Positions 16,187 to 25,540 of a DNA stretch of 64,000 nucleotides are shown here, in pieces. The stretch comes from Metabacillus litoralis (GTDB lineage: Bacteria > Bacillota > Bacilli > Bacillales > Bacillaceae): contig NZ_CP033043.1 in assembly GCF_003667825.1 (NCBI RefSeq), forward strand, positions 4,596,501 to 4,660,500, read 5' to 3'. Within the stretch, counting starts at the first letter, position 1; every line of letters begins with the position of its first letter. Both the position numbers and the translations under genes were made by a program. The notes under the pieces are model-generated. The model saw nothing but the letters and a program-made list of their open reading frames with translations. It was not told where the DNA came from and made no database searches.

Positions 16187-17347
16187 TTAGTCTAGAACAA
16201 CGATTTTCACCGTTTTACGACCCCATTGTAATGCTTTTGCACTTGATGGCATCAGAACATCAATTTTGTGACCAATAATGGCACCGCCTGTGTCACCAGC
16301 GATTGCAACACCATATCCCTCAACCCACACTTTTGAACCAAGTGGGATAACGCCTGGGTCTACTGCAATTAATTTCATGTTAGGATTCTTCTTTATATTA
16401 TAGCCTAAATAAGTAACATCGTTTTTAGTATCTTCATGACTATAGGCTGTTGCAGACACATACATTTCTTTTCCGGAAACAGTGGAAGTGTCTTTATTAT
16501 TTGTTGGAGGAGCAACAGTTTGCTGAGCCTGTGCTTCTTCTTGAGCTTTTTTCGCCTTTGCTAATTCAACAGCTCTTGCTTTAGCTGCAGCTTGCTCCTT
16601 TTCTAATTTAGCTGAAATAGAGGTGATTTGTGATTGTATTGTTGATTTTTCTTTTTCAGCGAGATTAATTTCTGCTGAAAGCTTCTGATATTTTTCCTGC
16701 ATAATAGCTAATGCTTCATTTCTCTTTACACGGTTTTCTTCTAGTTCAGCTTTCTTAGCTTCAAGATCATTTTGTTGTGTATGAAGAAGTTGTTGTTGAC
16801 GATCAATTTCTTTTTTATCTTCTTCAATCTGTTTTAAATCAGCTTCTTGTTGATCGATTATTTTTTGATCAGCATCTAGTAAAGTGGCAACTGCACCAAC
16901 ACGTTCAAAGAAATTACCAATGCTTTCTGAGTTAATTAAAGTTTCAATAACAATTGTCGTGCGATCACTATGTTGCAGAGCGACTAAACGCTTTTCCATA
17001 ATTCCTTCACGTGCATATACTTTATCAAGTAAAAGGACAATTTCCTCTTTCTTTTTTTCAATTATCTTCTGTGTTTCTGATATTTTGGCTTCTACTTCAG
17101 CTAAACTTTTTTCGTTAGTAGAAATCTGATTTTCTAAGGCTTGTACATTTTCTTGAATGTCTTTAACTTCTTCATTTATCGCTTGTTGCTCTTTTTCTTT
17201 TTGAAGAATGGTTTGTTGACTCTGCTCTAGCTGTTCATTGGCACGATCTAAAGATGCCTTTGTTGATTCTGCGTTTGCCACGTAAGAAATAGGTAAGGAT
17301 AATAAAAGGATACCAATTGTGGCAATAGTTTGCTTAAAAGCTCGCAT
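16187..17347 (-). CDS. Secreted coiled-coil protein with C-terminal 3D domain (YocH-like)
   Basis: A 386-aa exported protein. Residues 1-27 form a Sec signal peptide ending in ANA. Residues about 30-250 are a long coiled coil of the CwlO/PcsB type (repeated Glu, Lys, Gln, Leu; SIGNFFERVGAVATLLDAD inside). Residues about 298-386 form a 3D domain starting MYVSATAYS, with GVIPLGSKVWVEGYG and DTGGAIIGHKIDVLM, whose Asp residues match the MltA/YocH active-site pattern. It probably cuts or remodels peptidoglycan. YocH itself uses LysM domains to bind wall. Here a coiled coil takes their place, so control may be by FtsEX-like partners (speculative). Confidence 0.82.
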   Translation of the reverse strand: MRAFKQTIATIGILLLSLPISYVANAESTKASLDRANEQLEQSQQTILQKEKEQQAINEEVKDIQENVQALENQISTNEKSLAEVEAKISETQKIIEKKKEEIVLLLDKVYAREGIMEKRLVALQHSDRTTIVIETLINSESIGNFFERVGAVATLLDADQKIIDQQEADLKQIEEDKKEIDRQQQLLHTQQNDLEAKKAELEENRVKRNEALAIMQEKYQKLSAEINLAEKEKSTIQSQITSISAKLEKEQAAAKARAVELAKAKKAQEEAQAQQTVAPPTNNKDTSTVSGKEMYVSATAYSHEDTKNDVTYLGYNIKKNPNMKLIAVDPGVIPLGSKVWVEGYGVAIAGDTGGAIIGHKIDVLMPSSAKALQWGRKTVKIVVLD

Positions 17348-17490
17348 ATAGCAACCCCTTTCTCGTCTATCTAGTTATAACATAGAAAAAGATTTCGTAG
17401 GTTACAATTAGATTAAAAGTTTAGGTAATTACTTCCACTCAATCTAGTATTATCCTATTTTTTAATGATGGAAATGGTTATGTGGAGAAC

Positions 17491-17698
17491 ATGAAGACCA
17501 AAACGGCATATGGAAATAAGAGAAATGGTCTTCATCAGTGGGATGAAGACCAAAACAGCGTGGGAAAAGGAGGAGAATGGTTTTCATAAGGGGGATGAGG
17601 ACCAAAACGGCATAGGGAAATAAGGGAAATGGTCTTCATCCGTGTAATGAAGACCAAAACGGCATAAAAATAAGAGGGGAATGGTCTTCACCAAAGAA
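17491..17698 (+). repeat. 52-bp-period inverted-repeat array, ATGAAGACCA family (4 units)
   Basis: Units start at 17491, 17543, 17595 and 17647, exactly 52 bp apart. Each has a left arm ATGAAGACCA (ATGAGGACCA in unit 3), a 25-nt loop starting AAACGGC, a right arm TGGTCTTCAT and a 7-nt linker. The last unit ends TTCACCAAAGAA. The array lies between the 3-prime end of the MFS gene and the 5-prime side of the wall-protein gene, both on the minus strand. 52 is not a multiple of three, so it is not coding. Confidence 0.9.
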
Positions 17699-17727
17699 AG
17701 AATATGAAACATGTCCTTAAAGAGAGC

Positions 17728-17757
17728 AAAAAAGAAGAACATTCGGGATGTTCTTCT
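17728..17757 (-). terminator. Intrinsic terminator of the MFS gene
   Basis: On the minus strand AGAAGAACAT pairs with ATGTTCTTCT around CCCGA and is followed by TTTT. It lies just after the MFS stop codon. Confidence 0.85.
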
Positions 17758-17770
17758 CGTGAAGTATTAA

Positions 17771-19009
17771 TTATTGTTGCTGCCATTCTAGTAATTTACG
17801 ATCGGAAGGGAGCAAGAAAGCTAAAATACCTAATACAGGTAGTAAAGCTACTCCAATCATTGTTGTTGTTAATCCTAATGTATCAATAATTGCCCCTAGA
17901 GCAACTGAACCAATTGCTCCCATACCAAATGCTAACCCGACAGTTAAACCGGACATTGTTCCAATTTTCCCAGGAACAAGCTCTTGAGCATACACAACTG
18001 TAACTGAAAAGCTTGACATCAAGATAATTCCGATGCAACCAAGCAGGATCAGAGAAGCGGTAGGGCCAACAAAAGGCAGCAATAATGTAAACGGCACTGT
18101 AGCTAGTAGAGAAACAAGGATCACATTACGTTTACCGAAACGGTCTGCTAGTGGACCACCAAGAAATGTTCCAACTGCACCCATTACAAGGAAAGTAAAA
18201 ATGTATAGCTGTGAGGTAGCAATTGTTAAGTCGTATTTTTCAATGGCATAAAAGGCGTAGAAGTTAGAGATCGCACTTCCGTACCAAGAACGAGCAAAAA
18301 TGATGAAAATAATGATAATGAGAGCATTACGAATTGCTTTTGATAATGATTTACTTTTATGTTCTACTTGTGGCTTTGCCTTTCTTTCAGCTTTCATAAT
18401 TGATAGCTTAGTAGAATACCATTTTGCAATATAGATTAGAAAGCAAACGGCTAGGGCGGCAACAACTGTAAACCAAATTGCGCCAAACTGACCTAATGGC
18501 ACTAGAATTAATGCTGTAATAACTGGTGCAAGTGCCTGACCGCTATTTCCACCAACCTGGTAGATAGACTGAGCCAACCCTCTGCGGTTTCCGGCTGCCA
18601 TATAAGCAACCCTCGAACCTTCAGGATGAAAAATAGCTGAACCGAGGCCTATAAAAATAACCGATAGAAGAATTGTGATAAACGAAGGAGCAAAAGCTAA
18701 TCCAAGAACACCGAGCATACTGCTTGTTAGTCCAATTGGTAATGCATAGGGCATAGGGCGTTTATCTGTATAAAATCCTACAACTGGCTGCATAACAGAC
18801 GATACCATATTTAATGAAAAAGCAATAAGACCTAGTTGAGTAAATGTAAGCCCCATTGATTTCTCTAAAATAGGGAACATTGCCGGAATAACTGACTGAA
18901 TGCTATCGTTTAAAAGATGGCAAAGACCAATGATAAATAAAATGTTATAAACAGTTCCTGAATCTTTTTGATAAGAAGCAGGCTTTTTGGGAATCGAAGC
19001 AGTAGACAT
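17771..19009 (-). CDS. MFS transporter of the fosmidomycin-resistance (Fsr/YfnC) type
   Basis: A 412-aa, 12-segment major facilitator. The opening HLLNDSIQSVIPAMFPILEK after the first helix, IGLGSAIFHPEGSRVAYMAA and YQVGGNSGQALAPVI are characteristic of the Fsr family. It probably exports small drugs or metabolites in exchange for protons. The natural substrate is unknown. The inverted repeat TTTCG-N5-CGAAA at 19035-19049 lies just upstream of the start and may be an operator. The 52-bp repeat array begins about 70 bases downstream of its 3-prime end. Confidence 0.85.
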   Translation of the reverse strand: MSTASIPKKPASYQKDSGTVYNILFIIGLCHLLNDSIQSVIPAMFPILEKSMGLTFTQLGLIAFSLNMVSSVMQPVVGFYTDKRPMPYALPIGLTSSMLGVLGLAFAPSFITILLSVIFIGLGSAIFHPEGSRVAYMAAGNRRGLAQSIYQVGGNSGQALAPVITALILVPLGQFGAIWFTVVAALAVCFLIYIAKWYSTKLSIMKAERKAKPQVEHKSKSLSKAIRNALIIIIFIIFARSWYGSAISNFYAFYAIEKYDLTIATSQLYIFTFLVMGAVGTFLGGPLADRFGKRNVILVSLLATVPFTLLLPFVGPTASLILLGCIGIILMSSFSVTVVYAQELVPGKIGTMSGLTVGLAFGMGAIGSVALGAIIDTLGLTTTMIGVALLPVLGILAFLLPSDRKLLEWQQQ

Positions 19010-19108
19010 GTTTTTTTCTCCCTTACATAAATTGTTTCGAAGTACGAAAAGACTCTAATAGTCATATTATTGTCATCACTTGGAAAAAATTCAAGGGAAA
19101 GTTAAGAA

Positions 19109-19134
19109 GGGCACTTCAAATATTTGAAGCACCC
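19109..19134 (-). terminator. Intrinsic terminator after natB
   Basis: On the minus strand GGGTGCTTCAA pairs with TTGAAGTGCCC around a two-base to four-base loop, followed by TTCTT. It ends natAB. Confidence 0.75.
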
Positions 19135-19148
19135 GATAAAAATGTGGT

Positions 19149-20315
19149 TTATGATTTACCAAGCACCCATTTGCTTTTCATGAACATGGCATATGCTATA
19201 AAGAATGTTAAACAAATGAATGCTGCTGAGCTTCCAGCTACTAATAATATGCTTGTTGTATCATAAATACCGTAAATTAACTGTTTTATTAATGCATAGA
19301 TATTGAGAAATGGAATAAGAAAATGCATGGTTGATAATTCATTAGCCGAGACACCGATTAAGATGAAGTATGGAACCATCGCCAGAGTTGTAATCGGTGA
19401 GATATAATTTTGAGCTTCTTTTAAGTTGTTTGCCATTAAGCTGATAAGCATTTGTAAACTTGAGATTAATAATGCAAAGAAGATAATACCGACTAATAAG
19501 CTGATCGTGAAAAATCCTATATTTTCATCCAATTGTAATGCATCTGCAAGGTTTTCTGTAAAGACATTTACCCCAATAATGAAGGTAATGACAGAGAAAA
19601 TTCCACTCACCATACTTAATGTGCTTATAGCTAGCCATTTACCAATGATAATATGAAGACGATTAACTGGAGTCATTAGTAAAGCTTCCATTGTTTTACG
19701 TTCTTTCTCTCCTGCAAATAAATCATTTGCTGCTGGTAGTCCTCCCATTAAAACGGCTAATACGATAATAAGCTGAGCAAAGATCGAAATTAAGTAAAGT
19801 GACGTATCATCGCCTTCACTCATGCTTTTGATGTTGATTTTAAAAGGCTCTAAAGATGTTGGATCAATATTACTTTCAACTAGGTATTGCTGAATATACT
19901 CTTGTTGTTTTAAAGCTAGCGTATTTGCAATTAAATCCTGGGTGCTTCCTCCTTTTGTGCTAGTTGGATCAGCTTGAACAATTACTTCAGGAATTTCATT
20001 GTTTTCTAACTTCAGACTGAAATTTTCATCGGCAGAAATAGCAACTAATGCTTCGCCCTCTTCTACTAAATGAACAGGATTATCCGTAGAAACGATTTCG
20101 ATTTCGTCTAATTCCTCCAGCCAATCTAAAACGAGTTTATCCGTATTCTGCTCCACTGCAACGTTTACTTGTTCAACAGAATCATCCATAATGATCTTTT
20201 CCATAAAAAACAATAACCCAATGTTAAATAATATTGGTAGCATGACGCTGAGCATAATGGTTTTACGATCTCTCATTGAATCTTTCAGTTCTTTTATAAA
20301 AACATGCCAAGTCAT
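19149..20315 (-). CDS. natB: ABC-2 permease NatB (sodium extrusion)
   Basis: A 388-aa membrane protein (B. subtilis NatB is 386 aa as I recall). It has one N-terminal helix (about 22-40), a large extracellular domain (45-170), then five helices, including ERKTMEALLMTPVNRLHIIIGKWLA, the cytosolic elbow typical of the NatB/ABC2_membrane_3 family. With NatA it forms an ATP-driven Na+ exporter. Its ATG overlaps the stop codon of natA by one base. The system is identified by gene order together with the divergent LytTR two-component genes. Confidence 0.88.
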   Translation of the reverse strand: MTWHVFIKELKDSMRDRKTIMLSVMLPILFNIGLLFFMEKIIMDDSVEQVNVAVEQNTDKLVLDWLEELDEIEIVSTDNPVHLVEEGEALVAISADENFSLKLENNEIPEVIVQADPTSTKGGSTQDLIANTLALKQQEYIQQYLVESNIDPTSLEPFKINIKSMSEGDDTSLYLISIFAQLIIVLAVLMGGLPAANDLFAGEKERKTMEALLMTPVNRLHIIIGKWLAISTLSMVSGIFSVITFIIGVNVFTENLADALQLDENIGFFTISLLVGIIFFALLISSLQMLISLMANNLKEAQNYISPITTLAMVPYFILIGVSANELSTMHFLIPFLNIYALIKQLIYGIYDTTSILLVAGSSAAFICLTFFIAYAMFMKSKWVLGKS

Positions 20316-21055
20316 TATTCATTCCCCCTAATAATACGAGACATAAAAATGTAGTTTAAATCATCACTTTCTTCTTGCTTGTATAAGTCCTCGGTAGATC
20401 CGTTATAAATCATTTCTCCTTTATGAATCATAATAATAGATTGGCAAAGCTGTTTTACCTCTTCCATAATGTGACTGGAGAAAATAATGGTTTTCCCCTC
20501 ACGTCTAAGCTGATGAATAAGTTCTCGAAACATATTTGCTGAGGTAATATCTAATCCTGTTGTGGGTTCGTCTAATAAAATGATCTCCGGGTTGTGGATA
20601 AGGGTTCTAGCTATCGTGACTTTTTGACGCATGCCTTTTGAAAAGCCTCCAACCTTTCGATCTATATATTCCTTCATACCAAATCGAACGGCAAGCTGAT
20701 GAATTCGATTTTCGGTTTCATTTTTACTTAACCCGTGGAGCTTTGCAAAATAGGCAAGATTTTCACGGGCTGATAAACGATCATAAAGTCCAGTCTCACT
20801 TCCGAATAGAACACCAATCCGCCCTTTAATTTTCATAGGTTCTTTATGAATATCAATTCCGTCAATCATAATGCTGCCCTCTGTTGGCTCTAACATAGTC
20901 GATATCATCCTAAGGAGAGTTGTTTTTCCTGCACCGTTTTCCCCAAGTAACCCAACTACATCTCCTTTACGGATTTCACACGTAATATTATTTACTGCCT
21001 GTATGGATTTCTTTTTATCTTTAAAGGATCTTGAAACATGATTTATCCTGATCAT
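20315..21055 (-). CDS. natA: ABC transporter ATP-binding protein NatA
   Basis: A 246-aa ATPase, the same length as B. subtilis NatA as I recall. Walker A is GENGAGKTTL (about 37-46), the signature SKGMRQKV, Walker B IILLDEPTTGLD and the H loop IFSSHIM. It pairs with NatB for Na+ extrusion. A GGAGG site lies upstream. Three direct repeats spaced 21 bp precede the gene and probably bind the divergently encoded regulator NatR. Confidence 0.9.
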   Translation of the reverse strand: MIRINHVSRSFKDKKKSIQAVNNITCEIRKGDVVGLLGENGAGKTTLLRMISTMLEPTEGSIMIDGIDIHKEPMKIKGRIGVLFGSETGLYDRLSARENLAYFAKLHGLSKNETENRIHQLAVRFGMKEYIDRKVGGFSKGMRQKVTIARTLIHNPEIILLDEPTTGLDITSANMFRELIHQLRREGKTIIFSSHIMEEVKQLCQSIIMIHKGEMIYNGSTEDLYKQEESDDLNYIFMSRIIRGNE

Positions 21056-21124
21056 CCTTTTTCCTCCTTGATTCCCTTAATCTATTACAATCATAAGAGT
21101 TCAGCATAGTAAAAACATCCATCC

Positions 21125-21176
21125 TGTCGTGAAACTTCCTTTTTTTGTCGTGAAAATGCCAATTTCTTTCATGAAC
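21125..21176. promoter_or_regulatory. Candidate NatR (LytTR) operator: three direct repeats at 21-bp spacing
   Basis: TGTCGTGAAA occurs at 21125-21134 and 21146-21155, and a weaker copy TTTCATGAAC at 21167-21176. The copies are exactly 21 bp apart, two helical turns, as expected for LytTR regulators. The site lies between natA and the divergent natR. Confidence 0.75.
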
Positions 21177-21218
21177 ATGATAAAATATTGGTAAAAAATT
21201 CTATGGAAGAGTGCGCAT

Positions 21219-21920
21219 ATGATAAAAGTTGGTTTAGTTGATGACCAAAAATATGATTTAGAGAAATTGCAGATCACGCTTTCGAAGGAAGCTGATATTG
21301 ATATTGTCTTTTCGACGAATAACTCAGAGGAAGCCTACAAATTAATTAAAAGTGAGGATATTGATTTACTTATTACTGACATTGAAATGCCGGAGTTATC
21401 AGGATATGAATTAGCCGATTTTATACACAGCTACGCAATGGATATAAAGGTGATATTTGTAACCGGTCATAGTGGATATGCGGTACATGCCTTTGAGTTA
21501 GATGTTTTGGATTATATTATGAAACCATTTTCTAAAGAAAGATTGCTTAGAGGAATTAAACGATTGCAAAAGAAAAAAGAGGTAGCTGATAAAACAAAGC
21601 TGGTGCTTAAAAATAAATCTGACATTTTTTTTATTGATAAGAAAGGAATTATTTATATTGAAAGGACGGGAAGATCGACAACCATTTATACACATGAAGG
21701 CGAGTTTTCTACCTATCAAACATTAAATGAGTTGGAAGAAGAGCTAGCGGGTTCACATTTTGTTCGTTCTCATAGAGGGTTTATTATTAATATTCATTAT
21801 GTGAAGAACTTTTCATTATATACAAAAAACTCCTACACCGTTCATTTTCAAAAAACAAAGAATACAGCTATTATTACAAAATCAAGTCTCGATAAACTAC
21901 AAGATCAATTTTATAACTAG
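21219..21920 (+). CDS. natR: LytTR-family response regulator NatR
   Basis: A 233-aa regulator, the length of B. subtilis NatR as I recall. The receiver domain has DD at 8-9, the phospho-acceptor Asp54 in LLITDIEMPELSGYE, T/S in FVTGHSG and Lys in YIMKPFSKERL. The C-terminal LytTR DNA-binding domain (about 130-233) has YIERTGRSTTIYT and HFVRSHRGFIINIHYVK. It presumably activates natAB in response to Na+ or ion-gradient stress sensed by NatK. It is divergent from natA and 10 bases from natK. Confidence 0.9.
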   Translation: MIKVGLVDDQKYDLEKLQITLSKEADIDIVFSTNNSEEAYKLIKSEDIDLLITDIEMPELSGYELADFIHSYAMDIKVIFVTGHSGYAVHAFELDVLDYIMKPFSKERLLRGIKRLQKKKEVADKTKLVLKNKSDIFFIDKKGIIYIERTGRSTTIYTHEGEFSTYQTLNELEEELAGSHFVRSHRGFIINIHYVKNFSLYTKNSYTVHFQKTKNTAIITKSSLDKLQDQFYN

Positions 21921-21930
21921 GAGTAAGCTT

Positions 21931-22917
21931 GTGAATTCTATTTTATATATCGTGTTTCTATGCAGTTTATATTTAATTGCATATTTAAAACTATTCATAA
22001 CTCAACATCATCTAATGGTGATACTTTTGTTTGGGATTCATCTAGCGGTTATCATGTTACATCGTAAAGAAATCAAATTGCTTCCGTTTTCTCTATCCAC
22101 TTTATCTTTTAAAAAGACTAGTTACTTAATCGTTCTTCAAGTATTATTTTTAGCAGTTATCATAACAACGGTACAGGAAACTTCTCAAATCATTTCCGTA
22201 ATCGGGATGTTTGTTTGTGAAGTTGTTAGGTTAAGGAAGCTGCCTTTAGAAGTAAAAGGACAGTATGAGCTTCAGCAGTTGTCAAAAAAATTGGAAGAGA
22301 TGAATCAACATTTTTTAACCGTAAGATCACAACGACATGATTTTCTAAAGCATGTTAGTGCTTTAGATTTTCTTATAGAACATGATAAGAATCATAAAGC
22401 AAAGGAATACTTTCGCACCCTGCTTGGTGAATATGATGGGGTCAACCAGGTAATAAAAGGGGAGGATGCTCATATTTCTTCCATTTTATTAAAATATAAA
22501 CAATTAGCAGAACAAGCAGGAACAGATATTGAATATAAATTTAATGTACCAGTCTCATCATTACCTATGGAGTCAGTTTACCAGGTTCAATTGATTACAA
22601 ATCTCTTAGAAAATGCTGTTGAGGCTTCACAGAGTTATCACGCTATCTATAATCACTCCTCTGTTACTTTTAAAACAGAAAGTCATGGTGGAATTTATAT
22701 TCTTGAAATCATGAATCATGCTATCTTTACTAATAAGAACGAAATAGATGATTTATTTGAAAAGTTCGGTACAACATCAAAGGGGAAAGGTCATCAAGGT
22801 TTAGGGACCTTTATTATCTCTAATTTAGTAAAGTCACATAATGGTCGATTATCCATTCAATATATTGAAAATACCATAAATATAAAGATAAAAATCCCAC
22901 TAATCGTGAAAGGCTGA
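21931..22917 (+). CDS. natK: Sensor histidine kinase NatK
   Basis: A 328-aa kinase. The N-terminal 85 residues hold three hydrophobic segments. The phospho-acceptor region is TVRSQRHDFLKHVSALDFLI, typical of the LytS/AgrC/NatK-like GHKL group. The ATPase domain has NLLENAVEASQ (N box) and KGHQGLGTFIISNLVK (G2 box). The start is GTG with AGGAG upstream, close behind natR. It probably phosphorylates NatR Asp54. The signal is unknown. Confidence 0.87.
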   Translation: MNSILYIVFLCSLYLIAYLKLFITQHHLMVILLFGIHLAVIMLHRKEIKLLPFSLSTLSFKKTSYLIVLQVLFLAVIITTVQETSQIISVIGMFVCEVVRLRKLPLEVKGQYELQQLSKKLEEMNQHFLTVRSQRHDFLKHVSALDFLIEHDKNHKAKEYFRTLLGEYDGVNQVIKGEDAHISSILLKYKQLAEQAGTDIEYKFNVPVSSLPMESVYQVQLITNLLENAVEASQSYHAIYNHSSVTFKTESHGGIYILEIMNHAIFTNKNEIDDLFEKFGTTSKGKGHQGLGTFIISNLVKSHNGRLSIQYIENTINIKIKIPLIVKG

Positions 22918-22940
22918 TTCGAATAATGAGTCAGCCTTTT
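22909..22940. terminator. Bidirectional terminator
   Basis: AAAGGCTGATTC pairs with GAGTCAGCCTTTT (one mismatch). It overlaps the ends of both natK and the convergent membrane-protein gene. Confidence 0.8.
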
Positions 22941-23479
22941 GTGAGGTTATTTATTGTGATTAACTTTTCAATAAGATATCTAATGCTAATGGCTAAGAGG
23001 ATATAGATGGGAAATGAGTATAAATGAGACCAACTTATTGGTATATAGATACCTAGAAGCTTAGCTATTGGTTCGAAAATAAATGAGAAGACTGCAGCTA
23101 GGACGATAGAGGCGAAAATGTAGGATCTCCATTTGGTGAAAAATTGATAAAGTAGCATAAAATAAATGGAAATCATTAGGTCAATGCATAAGATTCTTGG
23201 ACCCCAAGGTAGAATCATTTTTGGATATTCCCAAATTTGTAGCTCCCCTCCAAGAGTGTCCAAAAAGGTTACGATATTTAATGTGATGAACCCAAACAAA
23301 AGAATCGTTAGCAGTCTGCTTTTGTCTAATAAACGTATCCATACAATAAATAAAATAATGAACGTAACAATAAGGAACCACCATTGAAAGCTAAAAATAA
23401 TATCATGTTGGTAATATTCCCAACGCATTTTTGAAAGTTTCTCCTGAGTTTCCATAATATCAGTTATGCTTGGACTCAT
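22931..23479 (-). CDS. CBO0543-type integral membrane protein
   Basis: A 182-aa membrane protein with about five hydrophobic segments. The pattern FSFQWWFLIVTFIILFIVW, LLDKSRLLTILLFGF, LDTLGGELQIWEYP, MLLYQF and FIFEPIAKLLGIYIPISW matches the uncharacterised CBO0543 family common in Bacillaceae. ATG at 23479 is used because GTGAGGT lies five bases upstream. The frame also allows GTG at 23491, but that codon is part of the ribosome site. Function unknown. Confidence 0.75.
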   Translation of the reverse strand: MSPSITDIMETQEKLSKMRWEYYQHDIIFSFQWWFLIVTFIILFIVWIRLLDKSRLLTILLFGFITLNIVTFLDTLGGELQIWEYPKMILPWGPRILCIDLMISIYFMLLYQFFTKWRSYIFASIVLAAVFSFIFEPIAKLLGIYIPISWSHLYSFPIYILLAISIRYLIEKLITINNLTKG

Positions 23480-23806
23480 CTCATACCTCACAATGTAAAA
23501 TGTTGTTACTTATTATAGGTATTTTGCTGAATATTATGAGTGCTAGTTGAAACAATGTTAATTTGAGATAAGAATCTATCTTCAATCATCCTATTATTTT
23601 TTTCATGTAATCTTGTTTCAAGGTAAAATTATCACTAACGCATTTAAAGATACTTAACACTATTGATTATTATTCTAATAAATAGTAGTGATGAAACATA
23701 AAATGATATGAAACTTATTGCTCGTTATCCAAAGTGTAGACAATATACTTAAAGTAAGCTGGATTCATTATTGATCTCTTACTATTATCTGGGGGCACTA
23801 CATACA
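23480..23806. other. Gene-free divergent intergenic region
   Basis: AT-rich DNA between the CBO0543-type gene and the ABC exporter operon. It must hold both promoters. I see no clear repeat, hairpin or small gene. Confidence 0.5.
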
Positions 23807-25540
23807 ATGATAAAATTAAAATCATTTCTACATCCATACAAAATACCAATGGTCGTTGCATTGCTATTAATGTTAGCTGAGTTAACAGTGGAGTTGTTAC
23901 AACCTTTGTTAATGGCAAAAATTATTGATGATGGAATACTTAAAGAGGACTATTCGGTCGTTACATTTTGGGGCGCCGTGATGTTGGCTTTGTCTTTCCT
24001 CGCGTTTGCTTCAGGCATTATTAATTCTTTTTATGCTGCACACGTTAGTCAAGGCTTTGGTTTTGATATAAGAAAACAGTTGTTTGTAAAGGTTCAATCC
24101 TTTACTTTTGAGAAGCTAAGTAAGTTTCCAGCATCATCTCTTATTACAAGAATGACTAATGATATTACACAGCTACAAAATACGCTGTTTATGGGACTTA
24201 GAATCATGTTAAGAGCCCCACTTCTTGTTATTGGCTCAGTAATTATGTCCTTTTTTGTAAACACTGCTTTAGCAACAGTCTTTGCGTTTGTTATTCCATT
24301 TGTTATTATTCTACTTATTTGGATTATGAAAAAAGGTAGTGGTTTATTTAAAAAGGTTCAAGCTAAATTAGATGCTGTGAATGATGTGTTAAGAGAGAAT
24401 CTAATGGGGATGAGGTTAATTAAGGCTTATGTTCGTAGAGGTCACGAAATTGAACGTTTTACAAAAGCCACTGATTCATTAAGGAATTCAACAACAAAAG
24501 CATTGCGAATGATTGAAATGGCAATGCCGATCTTGCTTCTTATTATGAATATCGGGATTATCTACATTTTATGGAACGGTCAAGTACAGGTTGCAAGTGG
24601 AAATGTTCAGGTAGGTGAAGTGGTTGCAATTGTCAACTATGGACTAAGAACAACAGCAGCTTTATCGATGTTTTCCTTTATTGTTATGTTTCTTTCACGC
24701 TCTCGTGCTTCAGCTTCACGTGTGATGGAAGTTTTAGAAACAGATGGAGGGGAAGAAGAGTCTGTGGGGAAACAGGTTTTACTCCAAGACGGAAGTATCT
24801 ATTTTAGTCATGTTTCATTTGTTTATCCTGGAACTAGTGAAAGAGTATTAAAAGATATTTCTTTTCATGTGGAAGCAGGTGACACGGTTGCGGTAATGGG
24901 TGGCACTGGGTCTGGGAAGTCATCTCTTTTTCAGTTAATTCCAAGATTATATGAAGTAGACTCTGGGAAGATCTTAATCGATGAAGTTTCAGCTGAAAGC
25001 ATGGATATTGAGTGTTTGCGTAATCAGATAGGCTTAGTTCCTCAGGAAGCCGTACTATTCTCTGGGTCAGTAAAGGACAATATAGCGTGGGGGAAAGAGC
25101 ATGCTTCATACGAAGAGATCATTGAAGCAGCAAAAGCGGCACAAATTCACGAAACAATTATCAAGCTACCTAATCAGTATGAAACAAAAATAGGGCAAAA
25201 AGGGGTCAACCTTTCAGGTGGACAAAAACAAAGATTATCTGTCGCAAGAGCTTTTGTCCGCAGACCAAAAATTCTTTTGTTAGATGACAGTACGAGCGCC
25301 CTTGATGTGAAAACAGAAAAGAAATTACTGAATGCTTTAAAGAACTATACCTGCACGACTTTACTTATTACCCAAAAAATTAGTACAGCACAAGAGGCTG
25401 ATCATATTCTATTGTTGGATGAAGGGAAGGTAGTAGCTTATGGACATCATCATGAGTTATTAGAAAGCTCCCCTCTCTATCAAAAAATCTATCGTTCGCA
25501 AATGATGGAGGAGGTGCCCAATGTTGAAGCATCTAACTAG
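23807..25540 (+). CDS. yfiB: Heterodimeric ABC exporter subunit with degenerate ATP site (YfiB-like)
   Basis: A 577-aa half-exporter: six membrane segments (about 1-310), then an ATPase domain. Walker A is GGTGSGKSS and the signature LSGGQKQR is canonical. However, Walker B ends LLLDDSTSALD, with Asp where the catalytic Glu should be, and the H loop reads LLITQKIS, with Gln instead of His. Its own ATP site is therefore non-catalytic. The next gene supplies the partner. ATG at 23807 has GGGGG upstream. The frame could start at 23771, but without a ribosome site. The gene name is by resemblance in length and order to yfiBC. Confidence 0.8.
   Translation: MIKLKSFLHPYKIPMVVALLLMLAELTVELLQPLLMAKIIDDGILKEDYSVVTFWGAVMLALSFLAFASGIINSFYAAHVSQGFGFDIRKQLFVKVQSFTFEKLSKFPASSLITRMTNDITQLQNTLFMGLRIMLRAPLLVIGSVIMSFFVNTALATVFAFVIPFVIILLIWIMKKGSGLFKKVQAKLDAVNDVLRENLMGMRLIKAYVRRGHEIERFTKATDSLRNSTTKALRMIEMAMPILLLIMNIGIIYILWNGQVQVASGNVQVGEVVAIVNYGLRTTAALSMFSFIVMFLSRSRASASRVMEVLETDGGEEESVGKQVLLQDGSIYFSHVSFVYPGTSERVLKDISFHVEAGDTVAVMGGTGSGKSSLFQLIPRLYEVDSGKILIDEVSAESMDIECLRNQIGLVPQEAVLFSGSVKDNIAWGKEHASYEEIIEAAKAAQIHETIIKLPNQYETKIGQKGVNLSGGQKQRLSVARAFVRRPKILLLDDSTSALDVKTEKKLLNALKNYTCTTLLITQKISTAQEADHILLLDEGKVVAYGHHHELLESSPLYQKIYRSQMMEEVPNVEASN

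Noticed and set aside
17491..17698. CRISPR array
   Set aside because: The units are palindromic with similar loops and 7-nt linkers; there are no unique spacers and no cas genes nearby.
17704..17889. Plus-strand frame overlapping the end of the MFS gene
   Set aside because: It crosses the MFS terminator and coding end on the other strand and has no ribosome site.
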